DNA of 5,383 nucleotides from JBOGEB01 sp050743125 (GTDB lineage: Bacteria; Actinomycetota; Nitriliruptoria; Euzebyales; Egibacteraceae). The notes under the pieces are model-generated. The model saw only the letters and a program-made list of their open reading frames with translations, did not search any database and had not been told where the DNA came from. This document shows positions 1 to 4,890 of the stretch, piece after piece. Position 1 is the first letter of the stretch. Each line of letters begins with the position of its first letter. The translations under genes and the position numbers were made by a program. Location of the stretch: assembly GCA_050743125.1 (NCBI GenBank), contig JBOGEB010000250.1:1-5383 (forward strand), written 5' to 3'.

Positions 1-1059
1 GGTTCTGGCTCCTGTTCCAACAGCTGGGACAGCAGGCAGAAGACCCGACGGAATGGGCCGTCCAGGCGTTAACGCTGGGATTCTCCGACGAACCCGCGGC
101 GCTCAGCCAGCTCTTCACGCCATCCTTGCGGCGTGACCCTGACACAGCGATGCGCTGGCTCGAACCAGCACTCAATGATCCAACGTGCCGCGGCACCGCC
201 ATCTCGGCAGCGCTCGGGCAGGAGGCGCATCAGAAAGCCGTTGACTTCGTCCTCGCGGCCTTGACCGAGGACGACGCCCACCGGATCGAGCGCATCGTCT
301 GCGATAGAAGTGACCCCGACCACGTGGTCCGCAGCCTGCTGAGCCATCCTCTGGCGATTATTCGTGGACAGACAGCCATGTGTTTCAGCGTCGGTACTGC
401 CCGCCAGGGCCCTGAGGTTCCCGCCGACTGGTGGCCACTGTGGTCACAAGCATTCCTTGAGGCGTCCGCCGCCGACCGGGACGTCAGCCGAGCCTACTGG
501 CTCGGAGAGATCCTGCGCGAGCTCGCAAGACTCGATCCCGATCTTGCGGCTGCATGGTTTGCGCGGCATCTCGCAAGTACGAGGACTGGGGAGCGGCTGT
601 CATCCGACCTCATTGAACGAGTCGCGGCCTTGCCTCGTGATCATCGATTGCGACTGCTCCGACAGTACGGGGGGTCCGGACCGCCGCTGGCTGGTCAAAG
701 CGACGCTCGCCGACGACCCCTCGTGGGCCGCGGAGCTGATCGACTGGGACATCATCGAGTCTAAAGAGGCACTTGGAACAATCGAGAGCGAGCATCGTGG
801 TCCATACTTCGAGACACTGGGACCCATCCTCTTGGACCGGGGAGCCACAGCGCTCGAGATCGTGGACATGCTTGAGTTCGGAGCATGTGACGGCCCGGAC
901 TCCGAGCGGTACGGGGAATTCATCGACTACTGCGAGCACCTCGCCGCCAGCGACGATCCACGGCTGACAGAGATCGGCCGCACAGGTTCTGAGTTCTTCC
1001 TGCGGAGACGGCAGCACGCGCTCGAGGAGGAGCACCGAGCGCGCGTTCGATGCTGGTAA
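1..1059 (+). pseudogene. 3' end of a large helical-repeat-like protein gene, 5'-partial and frameshifted
   Basis: The frame is already open at base 3 with no convincing start, so the true N-terminus lies upstream of the window. It reads to about 668 in one frame and continues in the next frame to a TAA at 1057-1059. Removing one G from the G6 run at 669-674 joins them smoothly (RQYGGPDRRWLVKATLADD), giving about 350 visible residues. The protein is rich in Leu, Ala, Arg and Trp in helix-like stretches (YWLGEILRELARLDPDLAAA, WFARHL, DPSWAAELIDWDI). It ends in a charged helix (EFFLRRRQHALEEEHRARVR). It has no signal peptide or membrane segment, so it is probably cytosolic. The look is that of a HEAT/TPR-like C-terminal region of a large multidomain protein, but I do not recognise the family and the catalytic part, if any, is outside the window. 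There is an in-frame TTA codon at 69-71, rare in high-GC actinobacteria. Function unknown; the frame repair is the well-supported part. Confidence 0.7.
669..674 (+). other. G6 tract at the frameshift site
   Basis: This run of six G is where the upstream frame (codon starts divisible by 3) must pass to the downstream frame. With five G the codons read Gln-Tyr-Gly-Gly-Pro-Asp-Arg-Arg-Trp and both sides become continuous coding sequence. It is either a one-base insertion or a base-calling error. Confidence 0.75.
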
Positions 1060-1064
1060 CCGCC

Positions 1065-1167
1065 TACTGAGACGCCAACTGTCCTGGTCGGCGTTGCCGG
1101 CCAGAACAAGACCGATCCCCTAAAAGGTGAAGTGGGTACGCCGCCTATAGACGTCAGCAGGACTGGT
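1065..1167. repeat. Copy A of a set of collinear short repeats (copy B at 3771-3867)
   Basis: Three words recur in the same order and with similar spacing. TACTGAGACGCCAACTG at 1065-1081 matches 3771-3787 at 16 of 17 bases. GGCGTTGCCGGCCAG near 1090 matches GGCGTTGCGGCGGCCAG near 3810 with a two-base length difference. CAGCAGGACTGGT at 1155-1167 is identical at 3855-3867. The sequences between the words are not obviously alike. Confidence 0.45.
1071..1095 (+). terminator. Hairpin just after the upstream stop codon, possible terminator
   Basis: Arms 1071-1079 (GACGCCAAC) and 1087-1095 (GTCGGCGTT) pair over nine positions with one A-C mismatch and one G-T pair, around a 7-base loop, starting 11 bases after the TAA. 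No T-tract follows, so it would be a non-canonical actinobacterial-type terminator at best. The left arm belongs to a motif repeated near 3777, which is also part of an inverted repeat there. Confidence 0.35.
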
Positions 1168-1182
1168 GCGTCCAACCAGTCC
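1160..1182. repeat. Perfect 8-bp inverted repeat, 7-base loop
   Basis: GGACTGGT (1160-1167) and ACCAGTCC (1175-1182) are exact reverse complements separated by GCGTCCA. This may be a second terminator stem, a regulator site or a leader hairpin. There is no T-tract. The left arm lies in the 13-base word CAGCAGGACTGGT, which also occurs at 3855-3867. Confidence 0.5.
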
Positions 1183-1430
1183 AGGACCAACGCAGACATG
1201 TCGATATCGCGCCCGATGGTGGGGACAGAGCCAACCCTCTGGTATCGGCTGCTGCCAGAAGGGACGCGAGGGGGGCGGCGGAAGCCGATGGACGCGTAGG
1301 CGGCGCACGGTTGCCGGTCAGGGCAAAGTAGAAAGTGGTCAAGCGGGCGAGCCATCGTGATGTAGACTCCTCTGAGGCGGGACCTGGATGCGGGGGTATC
1401 TGCAATCCATCTTCGGCGGGTAATGGTACT

Positions 1431-2606
1431 GTGCGAAACGACCGTTATGTGACCTTCGAGACCATAGGTCACATTCTGCGACGTACCAGCATCATCGCGA
1501 GCCTTACGCTTGTGGCGAGCGCGACCTTGGCGGCGGTGCTGCTGGCCGGCGTGTCTCATGCAGTCGTGGCAGGGGACAACGGCAAGATCGCGTTTGTGAG
1601 GGTGAGCAGTCTTGGCGGGCACGAGATCTGGACTGTCAACACAGATGGCACGGAAGCAAAACGGCTGACGAGTGAAGCGGCTGTGGACTCCGAGCAGCCG
1701 TCCTGGTCGCCTGACGGCACGAAGATCGCCTTTCTCGGCCAGGAGGCTTCCGCCCGGATCTGGGTGATGAACGCCGACGGGACTGGCCAGCAACCGCTGA
1801 CAAGCGGCCCACAGGACTTCACCCCCGCCTGGTCACCGGACGGCACCCAAATCGCTTTCAGCCGCGAGCTTGCCCAGATCTTCGTCGTCAACGTCGCTGA
1901 CGGAAGCGAGAGGCGGCTCACCGGCGGCTTCGGTGGCGGTGAGCCTGCCTGGTCACCCGACGGCACCCGGATGGCCTTTTCGCGAGCGACCAGCTCTGGC
2001 GGCACCCAGATCTTCGTGCTCAACGTTGCTGACGACAGTGAGGAGCAGCTCACCAGCGGACCCGAGGACTATGAAGCCGACTGGTCACCCGACGGGACCA
2101 AGATCGCGTTTCGAAGAGGTCTCGACGCGCCCGAAGTCTTCGTCGTGGGTGTTGCTGACCCGGTTACGCAGACACGACTCGCGGTCGGTGCCGCTAATCC
2201 TTCCTGGTCACCCGACGGGACCAAGATCGCTTTCGAGAGCAGACGCGCTGACAACCGCGGCATCTTCGTCATGAACGCCGACGGCACCGCGCAGACCCAG
2301 CTCACCACCAACCCGGCCTCCGACCGCGAGCCCAGCTGGCAACCGCTGCCGCAAGGCGCCGCCGGAGCCTCCCGCGCCGGCTTGTGGACGTTGATCCTGA
2401 CCGGCGCGGCGCTCATGGGCACGGTGGCCCTCGCGCTACGAAGACGTCGCGACCGCCGGTGGGTGCGTGAGCATGTCCGGGCCGCACCGCATCCGGGTCC
2501 CCCCGCGCAACTCAGCGTCCAGACGGCAAAGAACGGATCGAGCCCGACGGTGGCCATCGCCCCGCAGTACGACACCGGCACACAGTCCTTGGAAGAGGTG
2601 ACCTGA
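1431..2606 (+). CDS. Secreted, membrane-anchored PD40/TolB-like six-bladed beta-propeller protein
   Basis: With the GTG at 1431 the product is 391 residues. Residues about 17-47 (LRRTSIIASLTLVAS onward) form a signal peptide, with a plausible cleavage after VSHA or VVA. The mature part begins with NGKIAFVR and carries five copies of W-SPDGT-x-(I/M)AF, with the Trp near residues 92, 134, 174, 218 and 259. A degenerate sixth (SWQP) is near 303. Each blade also carries an I(F/W)VxNxADG-like strand and an LT turn. This is the PD40/WD40-like pattern of TolB-type propellers, used in known families for protein or ligand contacts. Residues about 318-338 are one hydrophobic helix stopped by RRRRDRR, then a 53-residue Pro/Thr/Ser-rich tail. 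Predicted topology: propeller outside, tail in the cytoplasm. The frame opens at a GTG at 1335, but 1431 places the signal peptide nearer the N-terminus; 1449 is another option. The stop overlaps the next start. It is not a Tol-Pal TolB, since no Tol/Pal genes or outer membrane are expected. Confidence 0.85.
   Translation: MRNDRYVTFETIGHILRRTSIIASLTLVASATLAAVLLAGVSHAVVAGDNGKIAFVRVSSLGGHEIWTVNTDGTEAKRLTSEAAVDSEQPSWSPDGTKIAFLGQEASARIWVMNADGTGQQPLTSGPQDFTPAWSPDGTQIAFSRELAQIFVVNVADGSERRLTGGFGGGEPAWSPDGTRMAFSRATSSGGTQIFVLNVADDSEEQLTSGPEDYEADWSPDGTKIAFRRGLDAPEVFVVGVADPVTQTRLAVGAANPSWSPDGTKIAFESRRADNRGIFVMNADGTAQTQLTTNPASDREPSWQPLPQGAAGASRAGLWTLILTGAALMGTVALALRRRRDRRWVREHVRAAPHPGPPAQLSVQTAKNGSSPTVAIAPQYDTGTQSLEEVT
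1447..1474 (+). promoter_or_regulatory. Perfect 8-bp inverted repeat at the start of the propeller gene
   Basis: ATGTGACC (1447-1454) and GGTCACAT (1467-1474) are exact reverse complements with a 12-base spacer, 16 bases after the chosen GTG and spanning the alternative GTG at 1449. In mRNA it could form a stem that limits initiation. In DNA it has the shape of a dimeric regulator site. If it is an operator, the real start may lie further downstream than annotated. Confidence 0.45.
1704..2349 (+). repeat. Tandem PD40 blade repeats visible in the DNA
   Basis: The word TGGTCACC(C/G)GACGG or a close variant recurs at 1704, 1830, 1950, 2082 and 2205, with a degenerate copy at 2337. Spacings are 126, 120, 132, 123 and 132 bases, one per propeller blade. 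Copies 4 and 5 share the longer run GACGGGACCAAGATCGC, suggesting fairly recent duplication or gene conversion between blades. Confidence 0.8.
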
Positions 2607-2608
2607 TG
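2591..2608 (+). promoter_or_regulatory. Strong ribosome binding site and TGATG stop/start overlap
   Basis: GGAAGAGG at 2591-2598 lies 7 bases before the ATG at 2606-2608, and the TGA of the propeller gene (2604-2606) shares its last base with that ATG. This fixes the start of the second gene and indicates translational coupling. Confidence 0.8.
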
Positions 2609-3058
2609 AGCACCCAGACCGCTGCGAGTCCGTTCACCGCCCGCTGCTTCCTCTTCGGCGACGACAAGGACACCCCCGAGACGCTGGCCCAGTCTTTGCA
2701 CGACGCCGGGATAGCCCGCTCGCTCGGTGGGGTGCTGGGCAGCCTGTCGTCTGCGGGACGCAAAGCCGTAAGTCAGGAGGTCGCCAGTGTCGGCGCCGAC
2801 CTCGCCGACTTCGACTTCGTGGACATCCTCGCTGCCGGATGGCGCAAACACGCCGCTCTCACAGAGGCCGCCCGCTCCACCCTGGCCGCTCCCGGAACCC
2901 GCCAGGTCGTTGACCTGGCGACGCACCGCATCACCTCAGAGCATCATCCCTACGTCGAGCTGCTCATCGACGGTGCGCCCGCCGGCAAGGTGGACTTCGA
3001 GATCCGCCTCGAGTTCGTCGTGAAGGCGCTCGCCGCCACGGTAGCCACGGCAACCTGA
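2606..3058 (+). CDS. Unrecognised soluble protein coupled to the propeller gene, probably truncated by a frameshift
   Basis: The 150-residue product has no signal peptide or membrane segment and is expected in the cytoplasm. Residues about 1-90 look mainly helical (ETLAQSLHDAGIARSLGGVL, GRKAVSQEVASVGADLADFD). Residues about 95-145 alternate hydrophobic and polar positions as beta strands do (RQVVDLATHRITS, PYVELLIDG, KVDFEIRLEFVVKAL). The last residues (ATVATAT) break this pattern. Moving to the next frame near 3042 restores strand-like sequence to a TAG at 3232-3234, so the intact protein was probably about 209 residues. The start is well supported by the ribosome binding site and the overlap with the upstream stop. 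I cannot name the family. Strict coupling to a membrane propeller with a cytoplasmic tail suggests, by inference only, that the two products act together. Confidence 0.75.
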   Translation: MSTQTAASPFTARCFLFGDDKDTPETLAQSLHDAGIARSLGGVLGSLSSAGRKAVSQEVASVGADLADFDFVDILAAGWRKHAALTEAARSTLAAPGTRQVVDLATHRITSEHHPYVELLIDGAPAGKVDFEIRLEFVVKALAATVATAT

Positions 3059-3234
3059 CCGCGCTGCACGGCGGTCGCTGCGAACTGTTCGCCAGTCTGG
3101 CTTGCGAGGGCATCCAACTTGCCAAACGGCAAGGGGAGCTGGACCTTAAGCTGGCGATCCACCTCGATCAGGGACTCCCGCTGGTGCCCCAGACCGCCCG
3201 CGCCGCCCACGGCGATGACCGACAACCCCGATAG
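3040..3234 (+). pseudogene. Frame-displaced C-terminal part of the preceding gene
   Basis: Codon starts here are one frame away from the gene at 2606. The reading is HGNLTALHGGRCELFASLAC followed by a helix or strand rich in Lys, Leu and Asp (QLAKRQGELDLKLAIHL), ending at TAG 3232-3234. It joins the upstream protein naturally if one base is restored in GGT-AGCC around 3042, giving ...ALAATVSHGNLTAL. Alternating strand-like hydrophobics continue the upstream pattern. No start codon or ribosome binding site serves it independently. Confidence 0.6.
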
Positions 3235-3685
3235 CAGCAGGACCGGTGTCACCTCGCGGTCGGCCTCCAGCCCAAGGGCTGACAGCCTGCCCGCTTCCGC
3301 GCCTCTACCTGCTCTTCGTGCTGCCCAAGCCTGCATCGGCTTGTACTTGCAGGCGACCGCGGGCTCGGACCCGTGGCGGACCCCAAAGCGTCTTCGCCAG
3401 GTGGCCATGGCCCGCTGCGACCGACAGTTGTCAATGACCATTGACAACTTACGCCTCATAGGCGCCGGTGGTGAGCAGGAATATGTTCCCGCGTTGCGTG
3501 ATCACCTGCTCTTCGACACACACCTGCAGTCGATGATGGGAAGCCTGTTCAGTACACAACGCTCTGGCTACCGACGCGAACCCCCCTCCGGCCCACCCCG
3601 GGCCGAAAGGACCGAGCGAGGCCCGGGTCTCCGGCGAGACGCTCCGGGCTCCAGCGCCCCCTCACAATATCGGCTGAAACCGTAG
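3215..3685 (+). CDS. Weak candidate small hypothetical protein
   Basis: The ATG at 3215 opens a 156-residue frame beginning MTDNPDSSRTGV, overlapping the restored end of the preceding gene by 20 bases. In its favour are a typical actinobacterial-looking N-terminus, mostly G/C third positions, and a reasonable stretch in the middle (GGEQEYVPALRDHLLFDTH). Against it are the lack of a ribosome binding site, a Pro/Arg/Gly-rich C-terminus that runs over GC-rich hairpins, and a 24-bp palindrome inside the frame at 3426-3449. No family is recognised. It may be a decayed remnant or not a gene. Confidence 0.25.
   Translation: MTDNPDSSRTGVTSRSASSPRADSLPASAPLPALRAAQACIGLYLQATAGSDPWRTPKRLRQVAMARCDRQLSMTIDNLRLIGAGGEQEYVPALRDHLLFDTHLQSMMGSLFSTQRSGYRREPPSGPPRAERTERGPGLRRDAPGSSAPSQYRLKP
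3426..3449. promoter_or_regulatory. Near-perfect 24-bp palindrome, operator-like
   Basis: The arms AGTTGTCAATG (3426-3436) and CATTGACAACT (3439-3449) are exact reverse complements around a two-base centre, so 22 of 24 bases are symmetric. Each arm contains TTGACA in outward orientation, the -35 consensus, but no good -10 box lies at 16-18 bases on either side. The size and close spacing fit a site for a dimeric helix-turn-helix regulator better than an RNA terminator. No regulator gene is visible in the window. Confidence 0.5.
3589..3605. repeat. GC-rich hairpin, 6-bp stem
   Basis: CGGCCC (3589-3594) and GGGCCG (3600-3605) pair around ACCCC. It lies in the convergent region between the plus-strand genes and the minus-strand DUF2335 cassette, so it may help stop transcription from either side. 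There is no T-tract. Confidence 0.35.
3621..3649. terminator. Strong nested hairpin in the convergent intergenic region
   Basis: GCCCGG (3621-3626) plus GTCTC (3627-3631) pair with GAGAC (3636-3640) and CCGGGC (3644-3649) around a CGGC tetraloop. A three-base bulge (GCT) lies on the right side, giving eleven base pairs in all. Its place between converging genes suggests a bidirectional, U-tract-less terminator. A structured RNA is possible but there is no further support. Confidence 0.4.
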
Positions 3686-3770
3686 ATCCTGGGACGCTGT
3701 CAGGGAGCCGGGGATACCGAAGATCAGGGACTCACGGAAGCTAACACTGACGGTGCTCGCTGGACCGCGG

Positions 3771-3867
3771 TACTCAGACGCCAACTGCTTTTGATGTTTC
3801 GTTCTACTTGGCGTTGCGGCGGCCAGTCCAGTCACCGCCACCACGTAGTAAGGCCAGCAGGACTGGT
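3771..3867. repeat. Copy B of the collinear short repeats, with inverted repeat at the DUF2335 stop
   Basis: This segment carries TACTCAGACGCCAACTG at 3771-3787 and CAGCAGGACTGGT at 3855-3867, the partners of copy A at 1065-1167. Within it, ACGCCAA (3778-3784) and TTGGCGT (3808-3814) form a perfect inverted repeat around 23 bases that includes the DUF2335 stop codon (3804-3806). The right half of the segment is therefore coding on the minus strand. Confidence 0.45.
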
Positions 3868-4262
3868 ACCAGGCCACCAATACCAAAGAGGGCTGCCAAC
3901 CACTCCTGACCTGTCGTCCCAAAGTAGGCGGCCAAACCAAGAACGGCCAAGATCAATAGCCATGTGAGGATGAGTGATAAACGAGCGGTATTAGCTACCG
4001 CTCTGTCCATCTTGGCAAAATGACGCCGGGTCTCACGGTATCCGTCGAGGATCTCTCGGCCAGCGCCGGGGCAGGCGGCCTCATACATGGCGAACTGTTC
4101 AGCAGGAGGAAGGGGGCCGCGGTGGCTTTGGGCGACCACCTGGACTAAGAGTTCACGTTGCTCCTTCGGGAGCGCCTCTAAGACCTCCCCTAGGACCGCC
4201 TCCTGGGATCCTGAGGAATCTGATGGCTTCGTCGGCTGAAGATCTTTTAAGCTATCGGTCAC
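3804..4262 (-). CDS. DUF2335 family membrane protein
   Basis: The product has 152 residues. After a Ser/Gln/Glu-rich N-terminus, residues about 47-80 carry the block I associate with DUF2335: HRGPLPPAEQFAMYEAACPG followed by an REILDGY-type helix with basic residues. Two hydrophobic helices follow, about 94-114 (LSLILTWLLILAVLGLAAYF) and 121-139 (WLAALFGIGGLVPVLLALL), with a short basic tail (GRRNAK). This predicts a bitopic hairpin in the membrane with both ends in the cytoplasm. Family function is unknown. The GTG at 4260-4262 is the first usable start because an in-frame TGA stands two codons upstream (4266-4268). It overlaps the preceding gene by 11 bases, so the two are likely co-translated. 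Codon use includes TTA (3978-3980, 4248-4250), CTA, TTG and ATT, more AT-rich than neighbouring genes, a sign of separate origin. Confidence 0.8.
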   Translation of the reverse strand: MTDSLKDLQPTKPSDSSGSQEAVLGEVLEALPKEQRELLVQVVAQSHRGPLPPAEQFAMYEAACPGAGREILDGYRETRRHFAKMDRAVANTARLSLILTWLLILAVLGLAAYFGTTGQEWLAALFGIGGLVPVLLALLRGGGDWTGRRNAK

Positions 4263-4728
4263 GGGTCACGACTGTCCTCAGCGCGTCAGGCAGATGCCTT
4301 TTTCCTTTGCTGGCTTCGGCGAGTTTTTCCGCAATCAAGTCCGCAGTCTCGTGAATTGTGCGAAGAGCTTCCGCGAACTCGCTCATCCGGACGCTCAAGA
4401 CATCCTTCATATCCTGATCCGCATCAAGGATATGGGCGACCGCATCCCAGTGCTCGTCTCTCCAATATTCCATGGCCTTATGCATGTCTTCACCGACACG
4501 CATCCAGACGCTATGGTCAAAGTCAGCTTCCTCATCGACTAAATCGCACAGTAACTTGTGCGAGCGGCTGCAAGAGAGGTCACCGAGAATGTTGGCGCCA
4601 ACGGACCAAGCATGCACGACGCTGCCGGAGACGTCCCTTTCCCGCTCCCCCCTGTCTCGCAACAGCCGGTGGAGGAGCTGCCACTTCCATGCCCCTGTAT
4701 CTTCATTATGGCGCTTTGGGTTACCCAC
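4252..4728 (-). CDS. Unrecognised small soluble protein, first gene of the DUF2335 cassette
   Basis: The product has 158 residues, no signal peptide and no membrane segment. It is notably rich in Trp, His, Asp and Glu (GAWKWQLLHRLLRDRGERE, EYWRDEHWDAVAHILDADQD). The C-terminal third is probably a long amphipathic helix (MSEFAEALRTIHETADLIAE) that could form a coiled coil. The GTG at 4726-4728 is the first possible start, because an in-frame TGA lies at 4738-4740. GGGG a few bases upstream is a weak ribosome binding site. Its end overlaps the DUF2335 start by 11 bases, so a functional link with the membrane protein is likely. I know no family for it. Length, helical content and coupling would fit a regulatory or adaptor partner, but this is inference. 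No catalytic motif is evident. Confidence 0.7.
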   Translation of the reverse strand: MGNPKRHNEDTGAWKWQLLHRLLRDRGERERDVSGSVVHAWSVGANILGDLSCSRSHKLLCDLVDEEADFDHSVWMRVGEDMHKAMEYWRDEHWDAVAHILDADQDMKDVLSVRMSEFAEALRTIHETADLIAEKLAEASKGKRHLPDALRTVVTRDR

Positions 4729-4752
4729 GCTACCCCATCAAACATCGGCACC

Positions 4753-4758
4753 TATATA
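4753..4758 (-). promoter_or_regulatory. Possible -10 box for the DUF2335 cassette
   Basis: TATATA, preceded on the minus strand by GTG, stands 25-30 bases before the GTG start at 4728 in a locally AT-rich patch. No matching -35 element is seen at the usual distance, so the call rests on this hexamer and its position. Confidence 0.25.
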
Positions 4759-4890
4759 CACTCAACAATAGCGGTAGGGGCGGCGTTTGCCTAGTCTCCC
4801 TACCGGTCCCCAGGGTACGATAAACAACAGCTGTGTAGTCTGCTATGGGTGTGGGTCGGCAACAGAACGGACAACTTGCGTCGGTGCGGG

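Larger units (their letters stand above)
1060..1430. other. Gene-poor spacer with hairpins; likely terminator and promoter region
   Basis: No convincing coding sequence is present. The open frames here on the minus strand are Arg/Ser/Pro-rich shadows without a plausible start. The stretch holds the two hairpins listed separately, short motifs recurring at 3771-3867, and presumably the promoter of the propeller gene. I found no convincing -35/-10 pair. GGCGGG at 1415-1420 is a possible weak ribosome binding site 10 bases before the GTG at 1431. Confidence 0.5.

Noticed and set aside
669..674. Programmed ribosomal frameshift at the G6 tract
   Set aside because: The needed change skips one base rather than slipping back, there is no clear stimulatory structure or stop pause, and a homopolymer indel is simpler.
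1423..1452. Nine-codon ATG frame overlapping the propeller start, as a leader peptide
   Set aside because: It has no ribosome binding site of its own and is as short as chance frames. It could only be defended with ribosome profiling.
927..1793. Long minus-strand frame over the spacer and the start of the propeller gene
   Set aside because: The translation is Arg/Ser/Pro-rich with no domain, and it runs antisense to the well-supported PD40 repeats. It is a shadow of high-GC coding bias.
1556..2053. Minus-strand frame with repeated VPSGDQ motifs
   Set aside because: The repeats are the antisense image of the SPDGT blade cores, not an independent repeat protein.
2069..2926. Minus-strand frame of 285 codons
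   Set aside because: It is antisense across the gene boundary with a strong ribosome binding site on the plus strand, and has no recognisable sequence.
2950..3459. Minus-strand frame over the end of the second propeller-unit gene
   Set aside because: It is antisense to the restored C-terminal coding sequence in its first part. The remainder is Arg/Ala-rich without a ribosome binding site.
3662..3940. Minus-strand frame ending SVSFRESLIFGIPGSLTAS
   Set aside because: The tail looks protein-like and could be a displaced fragment, but the first half overlaps the DUF2335 gene in another frame and no start or homology is recognised. It is left unannotated.
4294..4823. Several plus-strand frames opposite the DUF2335 cassette
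   Set aside because: They are antisense to an overlapping gene pair with good starts and a recognised family, and none has a ribosome binding site or a coherent sequence.
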